A DNA stretch of 64,000 bases from Diphasiastrum complanatum (Eukaryota > Streptophyta > Lycopodiopsida > Lycopodiales > Lycopodiaceae): assembly GCA_029204225.1 (NCBI GenBank), contig CM055107.1, forward strand, positions 22,634,178 through 22,698,177, written 5' to 3'. The position numbers and the translations under genes were made by a program. Below, piece after piece: positions 1 through 11,924 of this stretch. The notes below the pieces were generated by a model that searched no databases, was not told where the DNA came from, and saw only the letters and a list, made by a program, of their open reading frames with translations. The first letter of the stretch is position 1. Each line of letters opens with the position of its first letter.

Positions 1-708
1 TGGACCCACAAATCATCATGGATAATTAATGATTAATGATCATTAACCTTGGATACCCACGCCTTCTAGAATACGTAGCCACACATCATGCTTAATTACA
101 TGGGCACATATAGAGTGCATTCCCAATGATGATGTCCACTAGACTTACCTCTAACAAATCATGGAAACTATATCGGCATCCCAATCAAACCCTAGAATAA
201 TAGTTATGGAGCCCATACCACCATTAACCATCTCCAATTTAAGAGATGTCTCATCTTTGTACTAGATGATCTAGTGGACCCACAAATCCTCATGGATAAG
301 TAATGATTAATGATCAATAACCTTGGATGCCCACGCGTTCTAGAATACATAGCCACACATCATGCTTAATTACATGGGCACATATAGAGTGCATTCCCAA
401 TAATGATGTCCACAAGAGTTACCTCTAACTAATCATGGAAACTATATCGACATCCCAATCAAACCCTAGAATAATAGCTATGGAGCCCATACCACCATTA
501 ACCATCTCCAATTTAAGAGATGTCTCATCTTTGTACTAGATGATCTAGTGGACCTACAAATCCTCATGGATAATTAATGATTAATGATCAATAATCTTGG
601 ATGCCCACGCCTTCTAGAATACATAGCCACACATCATGCTTAATTGCACGGGCACATATAGAGTGCATTCCCAATAATGATGTCCACTAGAGTTACCTCT
701 AACTAATC
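1..708. repeat. 274-bp tandem repeat (satellite-like), about 2.6 copies
   Basis: Units start at 1, 275 and 549, a constant period of 274 bp. Each begins near TGGACC(C/T)ACAAATC and ends with a run containing ACTAGATGATCTAG. The copies differ at only a few positions, and the array is cut by the left edge of the window. The third copy stops at about 708. No ORF or known transposon motif is seen. It could be a satellite edge or repeats inside a larger element. Confidence 0.9.
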
Positions 709-1487
709 TATAAAATATACTAATCTCAATCTTAAGGTTAGGTGCAAATTTACCAAAGTTATTTAGGGATATAATAGCATATGTCTCTCCTTATAGACAT
801 CGAAGTTCTCAAAATGAAAGTAAGAGAAATAATTTTGCTTTGAGCTTTCACACCTTAATTTCCAAGAGTTAGATTCATCCTGTGATCTACCATTCCACTA
901 AACCAAGTGTTTGGGTACAAAACAATTTCTCATTTGTTTTTGTCTTTTGACAAGTACTTTCTATGGCTCTAAAGGTAGTTAAAATGTCATAGATATGCTT
1001 GGCCAAAATGATCCTTAGAGATAAGCAAAACATTGGCACTAGAGTTACCTTCAGTTAAACCATGTAGTCCACTAACCTCATCTAGGCTCTCTTATCCTAA
1101 AGTTAGGAGTTAATTAACCACAATCAATTAGGGGCATAACACTCCCTCTTGACCTAGAAGCATGTTGTGCCAAAGATGCCAAAATAAAAAAATTTGTTCA
1201 TGAAAAACAACACTTTTCTCTCCATTTTATGTGAGCGTTTTGTTTGCATTGTTATAGAAGTTAACAGGATTTGACTTTTCAGTCATCATTTCAAAAAGAA
1301 ACTTCCTTGAATTGTCTTTTTGTAATATTGTCAAGCTTACACAGTCTATAGAAATACTTAAATTTTTACACAATTTGGGTCGAAATCTATTTCAATCCCA
1401 AATATTGAAATCTATTACAAACTTTGTCTGGGTCAACAAGATGAAGCTGATTGAAGATTATTTCAAACTTGGCTTGGATCGAAGGGT
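709..1487. other. AT-rich non-coding spacer left of the Copia insertion
   Basis: No supported gene. The last 120 bp are T-rich with repeated GGGTCGAAAT-like words. Similar words recur at 7240-7330 on the far side of the Copia element, so the two flanks look like one stretch split by the insertion. Confidence 0.5.
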
Positions 1488-2303
1488 TGTCGCGTAAAGC
1501 AAAAAACGTTGTTCGGTTTCACGAAAGTGAAACTGTTTCTTCTTCGTTTTTGTTTTCGTCTTCGTATCCATGAACGATTTTGATTCTTTGAATTTTCTTT
1601 TGCACGGAAGCTTTTACAGGAACCTAGACACTCGACTACACATCAGAGAACACATTTTATTCTAGCAATCAAGACAGACAACACAAGGCAAGGAGATGCA
1701 CGAAAATAGAGCAATTGCTTTATCAGTTCAATATTTAGAGCGAGATCGTCAGTGTCTCACTCGTTGGCAAAATGACACTCTGCTCTTTCGCTGTGTTCTA
1801 CTCGTTGGCAAACTTTCATGCACAGCTCTGGTATTTTTCTTTTCTACTCTATTCGCTACGTCTCTCTCTCTCTTACAGATATATTTTCTCTCTGTATTTT
1901 TTATGATGCAGAAAGGAGTTTACAAGACGGCTAAACGCTGAAATCACAAGACTACTTAACACTAATCAACTAATCAGCTAGTCCCTGTCGTTGCCACTCG
2001 TTTCACCTGGGCGTGAAGTCTACGACTCCAAGCCCGTTGAGCTGCCAGCTGGCAGTGCAAAAGATTCCTCTTCGTTTATCTCGTAATCTCCCGTTTGCCT
2101 TCATTCTCTTTGTTTCCTTCATAGTTTTTCGTTTTGCATCCCTTTGCAGTTTGCGGTCCTGGAGGTGTGTTTACAATTCACAAATGATTCGCGAATCGTT
2201 CGTGCTTCGAGTCAAGGGACGTTGACTGTCACGAATTGTTCTCATTCAGCCTTCGTTTCTTGTTCGTGCTGCGACAAAGTTGCAAGAGTTCGCCATTTCT
2301 GAC
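1488..2303 (-). repeat. Left LTR (3' LTR) of the Copia element
   Basis: Closely similar to 6396-7227, beginning TGTCGCG in both. Relative to the right LTR it has small deletions, notably a missing stretch near 1915 where the right copy reads CTCCACAGTGTGGAG. The inner end is followed by a CTCCCTCTT polypurine-tract complement. The terminal CA is lost in this copy. Confidence 0.85.
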
Positions 2304-2423
2304 TCCCTCTTGAACCTTGCAACTTTGTACATTTATTCCAATTGCCTTTCTTTGCTTGGCAAAGAGTGGCTTGTCGAGTGGTTTCATGAGCAGATCTACA
2401 ATCATGTCTTTTGATTTTATGTA

Positions 2424-5340
2424 CTAGACCTGGAGCTCTCCCTTCGAGATTAAATCTCGAATGTGATGGTACTTCAGAGGTATGTGCTTTGTCTTTGAAT
2501 GGAAGACTGGATCCTGGGACAGATAGATGGCACTCTGAGAGTCCATCATCATCATGTTTGGCCCTTCTTGTGGTATCCCGATTGCCTCCAGCATCATTTG
2601 TAGCCACATTACCTCATTCACCACCTTCGAAGCTACGACATATTCAGCTTCGCAAGAGGATTGAGCCACCAAGGTTTGCTTTTTGCATATCCAACTGATT
2701 GCAGCTCCGCACGCTATTGTACATCCTCCAGTAATGGACTTGATGTCATCTTTGCAGCTTGCCCAGCTCGCATCACTATAGTGATGCAGCTCGAATTCCT
2801 TTCCTTCGTTTTCAGTTTTGTAGGTTAATCCCATATTCTGGGTACCCTTCAGATACTGTAGGATTTGTTTGGCCATTTGCCAATGTGCTAGGCCAGGATT
2901 GGAAGAGAATTGGCTCAAGGCGTAAACATAGAAAGCTAAATTGGGTCTGGTACAAATTGTGAGGTATATCAGACTACCGATTAAGTTCTGGTTGGGTATA
3001 TTTGCCATCTTCTACTCTTCTTCTTCTGTTTTCGGGCAACCATGCTTTGTGAGCTTGGCTCCAGCTATCATTGGTGTGGCCTTCTCTTTGCAGTCCATCA
3101 TGTGTGGTACTGCTTTAGCACCTTTTTGGCATATTCAAACTGACTCAAGTGCATTTTTCCCTTTGTTCGATCTCTTCTAATCTCCAGCCCTAGGCATTTT
3201 GTTGCTTCTCCAAGATCTATGATTCCGTAGCTTTCAGAAATTTGACTCTTCGTGTCTTTGATCAGCATCAAGGAATTTTCTTTCATCAGCGAATCATCCA
3301 CAAAAATGGTCAGTATCACAAAATCCTTTCCTACTCTTTTAATGTAGACATTGCAATCTAGTTGAGTAGGATTGAAGTCTAGAGACTCCAAAAGACCATC
3401 AAGCTTTTTATACCAGGCTCGTGATGCCTGTTTTAGACCATAGATGCATCTCCACAACCGACAAACATATTGTCAATTGTCGGGGTCTTCATAGACTTCA
3501 GGTTGCTTCATGAAGATTTCCTCCTCTAGATCTTCGTGGAGAAAGGCTGTTTTCACGTCAATCTGGTGAATTTCCAGATTGTGTTGTGTGGCGTATGCAA
3601 GGAGTAGCCTTATGCTTGTCATCTTGACCATGGGCAAATATGTGTGGAAATAATCAACATCACATTTTTGCGTGTAGCCCTTTGCGACAAGCCTTGCTTT
3701 GTAGCGGCCAATGGTGCCATCAGATTTCATCTTTTTCTTGTACACCCACTTGCAGTCAACTGTTTTTCTATTTTCTGGCAGTGGCTCTAATGTTCATGCC
3801 TCGTTTCGCCTCATCGACTCGATCTCCTCTGACATTGCCTGCTTCCAGAATTCTCCCTCTAGACTCTGGATAGCTTCTTGATATGTTGCTGGCTCTTCAG
3901 TGAAGCTGCAGTACTCGAATCGCATGTCTTCGCTCCACTGAAGATTGTCAAAGTAGTCTGGAGGTCTTCTTTGTCTCATTGATTTTCAAGGTTTGTTTCG
4001 TCGCTGCTCGAACGTTTCTTGTTCGTGGGTTTGATTCTCTGCTTTCTGCTGCTCTGGAATCTACGGCTCTGTATTCTGATCTGATGTTTGTCCTCGATCT
4101 CCCTCTTGAATGGGAAGTAATGTGAAGATCTCATGGCCTCTTTCGTCTTTCAGTCCAGGGAATGTGGACTCGTCACATCTCTACTCAAAACAACCTTCTT
4201 CGTGGTTGGATTGTAGAGCCTGTACACATGTGTCCCGTTCGAGTAGCTGACCACGATTGTTTGCTCTGATTTGTCATCGAGCTTGCTACTTTTTTCTTTT
4301 GGAGTGTGCGTATGTTGCACATCCAAACACTCGTACGTATGTCAGATCAAGTTTTCTGTCTGCCCACATTTTGTATGGTGTTTTGTTTTTCAGCGTTGTC
4401 GTTGTAGATTTGTTCTGTAGGTGTACAGTTGCAGCTATTGCCTCAGCCCAAAATTGACCTAGCAATTGAGCCTGTGCCATCATGCATCTGGCTCCTTCGA
4501 CTAGCATTTGGTTTCTTCTCTCTGCAATACCATTGTATTTTGGTGTGTATGCAGGAGTGAACTGGTGTTCGATCCCCTGTTCTTCGCAGAATCTTGAGAA
4601 TTATTTGCTTTTGTATTCACCTCTGTTGTCAGATCTAAGGATCTGTATCCTTTTCACGGTGTGTCACTCTACGAATGCCACGAACTTCTTGAAGGATTCA
4701 AACACTACAGATTTCTTCTTTAGATAGTAGATCATGGTCATCCGGCTGTAATCATCTATGAACGTCAGAAAATATCTCAAACGTGAGAGCGAATCCATCT
4801 TCATCGGTCCACAGACATCAGAGTGGATGAGCTCAAGAACTTCCTTGGCTCTTCTTCTCTCATGCGTAAATGGATTCCGATGTTGCTTGTCTTTCTGACA
4901 AGCTTTGCAGAACTCAGTTTCAGGCCTTGAAATTTGAGACCTGTGACAATGTCTTTTCTGCTCATGTCGTACAGGCTTCGATGTTCAGATGATACATTCT
5001 CCTATGCCAGAGCTGATCTTCATTTTCTGATGCATTTAATATGCTATCAGAGTTGCTGATTATTTTGGCCTAGTAGAGGTTTCCTTCTCTGCATCCAACC
5101 GTCGACAACTTGTTTGTCGTCTTTTCGATCATGCGGAAAGTGTTGTCGTCGAACAAAACTCGAATGCCAAGATCTTTTATCTTGGAAACAGATAGCAGAT
5201 CTTTTCTGAGTGAGGGCACATAGAGTGCTCCTAGCAGCTCTGCTTGGCTGTCACAATGTTAGCAGTTGTAGAGTGCCAATCCCTTTGACATCGTGTCTGC
5301 TTCCATCGCCTAGAATCACTGCTCTGTCATTTTCAAGTTT
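2424..5340 (-). pseudogene. Copia pol remnant: integrase, reverse transcriptase, RNase H
   Basis: Several minus-strand frames read in family order. Integrase remains lie at about 5340-4290. An RT N-terminal part is at 3745-3473, with the KARLVAKGYTQ and QIDVKTAFLH motifs. The RT C-terminal part is at 3457-3098, with YGLKQASRAWY and catalytic FVDD in place of the usual YVDD. RNase H is at 3008-2424, with DASWASCKDD, SSCEAEYVV and the DSQSAI site. The frames are separated by stops or frameshifts, so no full polyprotein can be made. Confidence 0.88.
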
Positions 5341-6330
5341 TCAAAATTTGATCAAGATCTTCTTGTTGCAGGTTATGTGTGATGTTGCTCCTGAATTGAT
5401 GACTACATCGTAGTCGTGTTCAGAGTAGCTTGTTGAAGCTTCATCAACTATCGTGAAAGCTTTGTCACCTCTTTCTACATCCTTAGATGACTCTGCAACG
5501 TTTGCCTTTTCAACTTTGTTTTTTCTTTTTGGACTGAATCTGCAATCGTATGCAAAGTGTCCTTTCTTCTTGCAGTGCATACAAGGTATTGCTGGATTGA
5601 ACCAACATTTGTTGGTCGTATGGCTTGGTTTGTGGTAGTGATCGCAGGAAGCTGATTGATGATTTGAGGACTTCGTCTTCTCGAATCTTGGCTTGTTCTT
5701 GTTTTTCTTCTTTTCTTTCGTGAAGAGAGTCTTCTCTTGATCACTGCTTCCCTCTCCTTCATCTCTCATCAGTATCTCATCAGCGACAAGACTGACTGCT
5801 TTGTCGAATGTCATATCTGGTAGACTCAGTATGAGCATTCTCAGTGGCTGATAGGATGTCGATAGAGATTTCATGAAGTACATCAGCTGTTGTGGTGCTG
5901 GGACCTGGTGCTCCTGTCTTGATGCAGCGAGTTGAGCAAAGATCATTCTGAACTTCTCAACATGCTGATCCAACTGGTTGCCATACCATTGTATGAATTG
6001 CAGCTGATTGTGAAGGTGCATGATTGAAGTTGCAGTCCTCACTTCATACTTCTATTACAATCTTTTCCATGCTGCATGGCTACTTTCACAGTCTTCAATC
6101 TGCATGAGTAGATCTTCATTTGTGGACGAAACAATGATCGCCATTGCGCGCTCAACTTTTCTGGTCCATTTAACTCTCCTCGGGTCTCCCTCTGGAGGCT
6201 GCACCTCTGAGAGCTCCGTCACTGATTAGATGCCTTCACCCTTCAGAAGCGTTTTGATTTTGAATTTCCAGATTCTATAATTTGCGCCTTCAAGATTGAT
6301 TGCTACTCTTGTCTGGATTGTTGTAGCCAT
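5341..6330 (-). pseudogene. Copia gag and protease start
   Basis: The frame from about 6042 to 5341 is a Copia gag (UBN2-type) domain. A first Cys/His cluster (CDHYHKPSHTTNKC) is followed by a classical CCHC zinc knuckle, CMHCKKKGHFAYDC, which binds genomic RNA. A basic linker follows and then the protease site. Where the family has D-S-G-A the sequence reads VINSGATSH, so the catalytic aspartate is replaced by asparagine. Gag upstream of 6042 continues out of frame towards 6330. The remaining pol is on the same strand at lower coordinates, interrupted by stops. Confidence 0.85.
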
Positions 6331-6395
6331 ATTTTGTTGTCTAGAAGAATCACTGTTGGGATATCAATAGTGATAACCTGTCGGATCTAATACCA

Positions 6396-7227
6396 TGTCG
6401 CGAAAAGCAAAAAACATTGTTCGGTTTCACGAAAGCGAACCTGTTTCTTCTTTGTTTTTGTTTTTGTCTTCGTATTTGCAAATGATTTTGATTCTTTAAA
6501 TTTTCTTTTGCGTGGAAGCTTTTACAGGAACCTAGACACTCGACTACACATCACAGAACACGTTTTATTCTAGCAATCAAGACAGACAACACAAGTCAAG
6601 GAGATGCACAAAAATAGAGCGATTGCTTTATCAGTTCAATATTTAGAATGAGATCGTCAGTGTCTCGCTCGTTGGCGGAATGACACTCTGCTCTTTCATT
6701 GTGTTCTGCTCGTTGGCAGACTTTCATGCACAGATCTAGTATTTTTCTTTTCTGCTCTATTCGCTACGTCTCTCTCTGTCTCTTACAGATATATTTTTTA
6801 TCTGTATTTTTTATGATCCAAAAAGGATTGTTTATACCTCCACAGTGTGGAGTTCACTAGACAGTTAAACGCTGAAATCACAAGACTAGTTAACGCTAAT
6901 CAACTAATCAGTTAGTCCCTATCGTTGCCACTCGTTTCACCTGGGCGTGAAGTCTACAACTCCAAGCCCGTTGAGCTGCCAGCTGGCAGCACGAAAGATT
7001 CCTCTTCATTTATCTCATAATCTCCCGTTTGCCTTCGTTCTCTTCGTTTCTTTCGTAGTTTTTCGTTTTGCGTCCCTTTGCGGTTTGCGGTCTTGGAGGC
7101 GTGTTTACAATTCGTGAATCGTTCATGCTTCGAGTCATTAGACGTTGACAGTCACGAATTGTTCTCGTTCGGCCTTCGTTTCTTGTTCGTGCTGCGACAA
7201 AGTTGTAGGAGCTCACCATTTCTGACA
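6396..7227 (-). repeat. Right LTR (5' LTR) of the Copia element
   Basis: This LTR has canonical TG...CA ends (TG at 6396, CA at 7226-7227) and is 832 bp long. It directly abuts the primer binding site. It differs from the left LTR by scattered substitutions, so the insertion is not very recent. Confidence 0.85.
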
Positions 7228-7529
7228 AGGATCAAAACAAATTGAAGTCTATTTTGATCTTTGGGGTCGAAATAGGATTTGACCCCACTTATTTCGACCC
7301 TATGTCTATTTTTTCTTATAGGTCGTGATATTATTTTGAACCTGGAATTTTTTATTTGATTCGATCCACCCTGAGGTCTATAACTATTTTGACCTTGAAA
7401 ATTGAAACCAAATCCATTTTGACAGGCAAGAGGTCTAATCTTATTTCAATCTATACCCAATCATGACATCATCTGTATTTGTCAATTTTGCAGTTATTTT
7501 TGCGATCCGAACTCATCTAAGTGCAGTAA
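7228..7529. other. T-rich spacer between two Copia elements
   Basis: No gene is seen. Repeated words around TTTGATCTTTGGGGTCGAAATAG resemble the left flank before 1487. It could be a leader or LTR of the plus-strand Copia remnant that follows, but no paired LTR was found. Confidence 0.4.
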
Positions 7530-10144
7530 AACCGAGAGCATCCTCAATGAGTCAAGCAAATTGGGAGCTAGCAACTATGCAGTTTGGAAATTCAAACTGA
7601 AGAACATTTTATGGAAAATGAGCTATGGGAGATCGTGACAGGTGAAGAGACAAGGCCATTAATTGAAGAAGATCAGCGGGCATTTGACAAGAAAAATTAG
7701 CATAGAATGTCATCAACTTATAAGTCAGAGATGCAATTATATATTCCCTACATTTCGGATTCGGAAGGACCGAAAGGGGCTTGGGATACGTTGAAGGCAT
7801 TGTTTAAACCACAAACACATTCTGTTTTTTAAGACAAAGCTGCACACATTACGACTGGATCATGGTGCAACCATTGTCGACCACCTATTGAAGGTAAAGG
7901 ATCCATGATCAATTAGTTGTCGTTGGAGAGCGAGTACAGGATCATGAGATCCTGCAATTAACATTGAACAGCTTGAGTGTCACATCAGATGTTTGTGACC
8001 AGTATAGCCACACAGGAGAATCTTCCAACCTATGAAGGATTAGGTGGATTGCTTCTACCGGAAGAACAAAGTCAAAAAAAATTTGAGTCATTGCAATAGG
8101 GGATTTGATCAAGCTCTTGTAGTCAGAGGACAAGGTGGCAGATTTGGTCATGGAAGACACCAATCAAGAGGTGGAAACTTGTGAAAAATGGAAAAGTATT
8201 ATCTATGTTAGATATAAGGGTCTTATGTTTTTTCATGACAAGCATCTTGGTGTAGGAAGATTATAGGTTCAAATTTGGCATAGATGGCAAATTATCCAAT
8301 TCCACATGTAATGCCACTATATTTGAGCCAAAATAGGGTAGGAGGTAGAACTCGAGCTAAATGGAAAGTAGACAAGTGTAATGCTTTGGTTTGATTAAAT
8401 TTTTTAGAGGTCCAATAAGATTTAGAGGTGGAACCATGGGTGGTCCAATAGAATTTGAGATATGCTAGGAAATGGTCCAATAGAATTTAGAGGTGAATGG
8501 ATCAATGGTCCAATAGGATTAAGAGGTGGAAAAAGTGTTGCAATCATGTTTGAGCATTGTGTTAGCTCATGGATCTATAGTCTCATTGTACTCCTCAGTT
8601 TGATCTAATTGATTTGGAGATTGAGTGAATTTTGAGTGTAAGTGATTTTCTAGCTTTCCCTCTCTACCCGAGAGGTCATGATTATTTTCTCTCTCTACCC
8701 AAGGAGAGCAACTTTTTTCTACTTAGAATAATTTTTTAACACTTCCCACGTGTGTGAGTGAGAGTTGGAAGTGAGTGAATGGATGTGGTCACTGTGTTTT
8801 TGCCATAGAATCAAAGATAGATCTTGAATTTCAATCTAGTCTTGATCTTAGTGCATCCACACACCTTAGGAGATCACAAGCACATGTAGTGGGCTCTCCA
8901 CACGTGTGAAATCAACAAAACTCAAATCGTGGACCATTCCAACAATTTTAAGAACAATCCAATGATGGTCCAAATTGAGACAATTGGCATTAAGGTCGAG
9001 GTCAAGGACGCGGCAATCCAAGGCAAAAGAAACTTGGGAATTGCCGCTATTGCAACAAACCTAGTCATTAGGAGCGTGAGTGCTTCAAGAAACAAAAGGA
9101 ATCAGCCCAACGAAAAGACAAATGGCAGGTAGGCAATTATGCTGATCAACATCAATTTGATGATGATCAATATGAGGATGATGCAGGTGAGAGCTCAAAC
9201 TTATTTATTACGGCACTAATGACAAGTGATGAAGCCAAGGATACCTAGTACATCGATAATGGAGCGTCCAAGCACATGACTTCAAGGAAAGAGTGGTTTT
9301 TGGAATTCTAGGAAATCCACAATGGTGATGAAGTTGGACAAGTTGATGCCCAATTTGTATCTGTTAAAGGATTTGGTGTGGTACCAATGAAGCTAGCCAG
9401 CGGGATGATAAAGCGGATAAGCAATGTGCAATATGTACCTAGTTTAGCCAATAATCTACTATTAGTTGGGACGATGGTTGAATCAACAACTCAAGGTTGA
9501 GTTTGATAGCAACAAATGTCTCGTCAAGGACATCAAGAACCACTACAAAGTGATTGCTACAGGAGCCAGAGTCAACGAGAATCAACTCTACAAATTGAAT
9601 GCGAGATCTTTTGATCAAACTATGGTAAGCATTGTTGATTGTCGAAGTGATCTTTGGCATCAATGATTTGGTCATATTAGTGCTCAAAGTTTACATAATC
9701 TTAAAAGAAATAATCTAGTTATTGGATTGCTTGATATTTCTTTTGAAAGAAAAATATGTGAATGTTGTATTTTGGAAAACAACATAGAGAGGGGTTTCCC
9801 AAAAGTGGAGCAAGGAGAGCCAATGGCATTCTCGATCTTTTCCACAGTGATCTATGTGGACCAATGCAAACTAGATCTCTTAGTGGCTGCTATTACTTTA
9901 TTACCTTCATTGATGATTATAACAGATGCATTTGAATTTCTTTCGGAAGCAAAAAATCAGATGCTTTTGCTAAGTTTAGGTAATTCAAGGAATTAGTTGA
10001 AAAGCAAACATGATGTTGCATCAAGACTTTGAGATTTGATGGAGGTGGTGAGTACTTTTCAACAGAATTTATTGATTTTTGCAAAGATCAAGGGATCAAG
10101 AGATAGACTACAGTACCTTATTCATCACAATAAGAACAATAAGT
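7530..10144 (+). pseudogene. Degenerate Copia remnant (gag, protease, integrase), split by a solo LTR
   Basis: Translation across frames gives a Copia gag N-terminus (SNYAVWKFKLKNIL at about 7567-7610). A CCHC knuckle (CRYCNKPSH then C) lies at about 9040-9090. A protease site, YIDNGASKHM, is at about 9250-9280, with N replacing S after the catalytic D. GAG-pre-integrase and integrase pieces follow, including FITFIDDYNR at about 9896-9925 and [11 protein letters not shown] at 10030-10060. Many stops and frameshifts interrupt it. RT and RNase H are absent, because the sequence ends at about 10144 against CACTA-derived DNA. A solo LTR at 8180-8917 interrupts the gag linker. Confidence 0.8.
8180..8917. 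mobile_element. Solo LTR with perfect 5-bp target duplication
   Basis: The 738-bp segment starts TGTGAAAAATG and ends AATCAACA (TG...CA). It is flanked on both sides by AAACT (8175-8179 and 8918-8922), a perfect target site duplication. Removing it rejoins the gag region of the surrounding Copia remnant. It carries CCACGTGTG at about 8748 and CACACGTGTG at about 8900, and an internal repeat of GGTCCAATAGAATTTAGAGG words at 8390-8540. Its start matches the reverse complement of the right end of the LTR at 13066-13876, so the two are related. The internal region was presumably lost by LTR-LTR recombination. Confidence 0.88.
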
Positions 10145-10170
10145 AGTGTAGATGATTAATATAACATTGG

Positions 10171-10554
10171 TCACAATTGACAAAAAGAAAAAAATGTGAA
10201 ATTCATGCACACCTGTTCACAATGACAAGGCCAACACCAATGTGTTTGAAAAAATGTGAAATTCATGCACACCTGTTCACAATGACGAGGCAACACCAAT
10301 GTGTCTAAAAAGTCCATGCTTAATGTCTTGGTTGAATCGATAGCAAAAAATCCAATACAATCTTTATTTACGGTTGCATTTGATCCTCTATAGTTGATTT
10401 TGAACCATTTTACGTCAAACAACAAATATTTATCCATTTCACCAAAACACACCTCATATATGGCTTGGATGGTTCCTACATACTCAAGCTCTCTAGAAAT
10501 TGGACTTTGATCTCGAGCACTACTTCGACTTTCTTGATGGAAAGATGCCATCAC
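10171..10554 (-). pseudogene. DUF4216-like fragment of a CACTA (En/Spm) transposon
   Basis: A 127-residue frame contains a DUF4216-like stretch, from YVGTIQAIYEV through LLFDVKWFKINYRG to VLPRHCEQVCMNF. DUF4216 is the C-terminal domain commonly linked to plant CACTA TNP2 transposases. A second copy of the CHCEQVCMNFTFF end arises from a 58-bp tandem duplication (about 10190-10305). The fragment follows directly on the Copia integrase frame that stops at 10570. It is probably the 3' part of the CACTA element whose TNP2 domain lies at 13948-15142, separated from it by the Copia DNA. Confidence 0.6.
10190..10305. repeat. 58-bp tandem duplication
   Basis: The block beginning AAAATGTGAAATTCATGC occurs twice in direct order, about 58 bp apart, with small differences (CAAGGCC against CGAGGC). 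It repeats the end of the DUF4216-like frame. Confidence 0.85.
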
Positions 10555-10569
10555 ACTACAATCATAAGT

Positions 10570-10932
10570 TCATCGTTTCATATCAATTGATTCAATAGCT
10601 TCTCCCCAAAATGAAACAGGAAGAGATGCATCTAATCTCATAGCTTTAGCACACCCACATAGTGTCCTATTCTTTCTCTCAGCTACTCCATTTTGTTGTG
10701 GAGTATATGTACAAGTAAACTCTCTCCTAATGCCATTAGTTTCACAAAACTCTTTCATCCTATTGGAGATGTACTCCCCTCCATTATCACTTCTTAATAC
10801 TTTCAAGCTACTATTAAGTTGTTTTTCCACAAGTGTTTTGAACTTTACAAAGGACTCAAAAACTTCACTTTTCTTAGACAAGAGATAAACCCAAGAGTAT
10901 CTTGATCTATCATCAATAAAAGTGACATACAT
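10570..10932 (-). pseudogene. Copia integrase core fragment
   Basis: The frame contains the rve core: MYVTFIDDRSRYSWVYLLSK, then LRSDNGGEYISNRM with the second catalytic Asp, then TPQQNGVAERKNRTL with the catalytic Glu. The first catalytic Asp lies upstream, next to a stop codon. The frame ends at SFWGEAIES, where the family normally continues into the C-terminal half, and then departs into unrelated sequence. Confidence 0.85.
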
Positions 10933-11151
10933 AAGAGCTCCACCATTTTATTCATGTGAAAATGAATGAACATCTTAGTGTATAAGGTCAAGAGGAGATT
11001 TAGATCTTATCAAAGATCTCTTGAGGAAGCTTATGAGATTTGGAGAGCCCACAAGCTTCACAAAGCTTGCCACACTTGGATATGGTTTTGGGAAGTCCAC
11101 TTGCTAGCTCCTTTGTCACCATGGTCTCCATAGCTTTGTAGTTAGAATGGC

Positions 11152-11634
11152 CTAACCTTTTGTGCCATTTTGAGTGAGCACCTCCCTTGCCATGTTCACA
11201 CTTCCAACCATCACATTAGCATCCAATTTGAATAACCTCCCTTGCTTGAAACCACTAGCAATACATTTTTCATCATTCAAGATAGAACATGCTCCATGCT
11301 TGAAATGTACATCTAATCCACTATCCATTAGTTTTCCTACACTCAACAAGTTCTTTGTAATTGAAGGTACATAAAGAACATTGTCTAGATCTACTTTTTT
11401 AGATGATCCTAGACATAAAAGAATGGATCCAACACCTACAATCTCACATTCTTGATCACTTGCAGTGAAGATAAATCTCTTAGAACTATTGCAAGAAGGT
11501 AGATTAGAAAAGTAGTCTTTTTGGTGAGTCATGTGAGAGCTTGCCCCACTATCAATCCACCAAGTGTCTTGATTAGATGTTTGTGGTGAGGATATCATCA
11601 AAGATAGATTGCCTTCTTCCTCCTCCTCAAGCAC
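11152..11634 (-). pseudogene. Copia protease and pre-integrase part
   Basis: The frame reads WWIDSGASSHMTHQKDYF, an intact Copia aspartic protease D-S-G-A site. It continues with VLYVPSITKNLLSVGKLMD, the conserved stretch at the end of protease and start of the GAG-pre-integrase region. It ends in a stop at 11152. Integrase resumes in the 10570-10932 frame after several stops. Confidence 0.82.
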
Positions 11635-11924
11635 AAGATTGCCTTGATTGTCCTTCTCTTGGGCATTCTTCTTCTTGTAGCACTCAGATGCAAAATGTCC
11701 CTTTTTTCCACAAAAGAAACACTTTAGCTTCTTCTTGTCCTTCTTGCTCTTGCCTTTGGAACTTGATGCTCCATCTCCATGTCTTGAGTCTTCGTGGATG
11801 GAAACTTCTTCTTCTTCTTGCCTTTCAAAGAAAAGTTAGCTTTTTCATCACCATCATTCAAAGATAAGGAACTCATCCTACTTTTGATATGAAGCATTCT
11901 ACTCTCCTCACTAACAAGTACACT

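Larger units (their letters stand above)
1488..7227 (-). mobile_element. Full-length decayed Copia (Ty1) LTR retrotransposon
   Basis: Two direct LTRs of about 0.8 kb bound a minus-strand gag-pol region. Next to the right LTR lies a primer binding site (6377-6395, minus TGGTATTAGATCC), a variant of the initiator-Met tRNA complement TGGTATCAGAGC. Next to the left LTR is a pyrimidine run (about 2303-2311) that reads as a polypurine tract on the minus strand. The flanks are AGGGT (1483-1487) and AGGAT (7228-7232), a 5-bp target duplication with one mismatch. The domain order is gag, protease, integrase, RT, RNase H, as in Copia. Several frameshifts and stops break pol, so it is not autonomous now. 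Confidence 0.9.

Noticed and set aside
2411-2698. Plus-strand ORFs in the Copia region (also 2941-3180, 4482-4727)
   Set aside because: They are antisense shadows of Copia pol.
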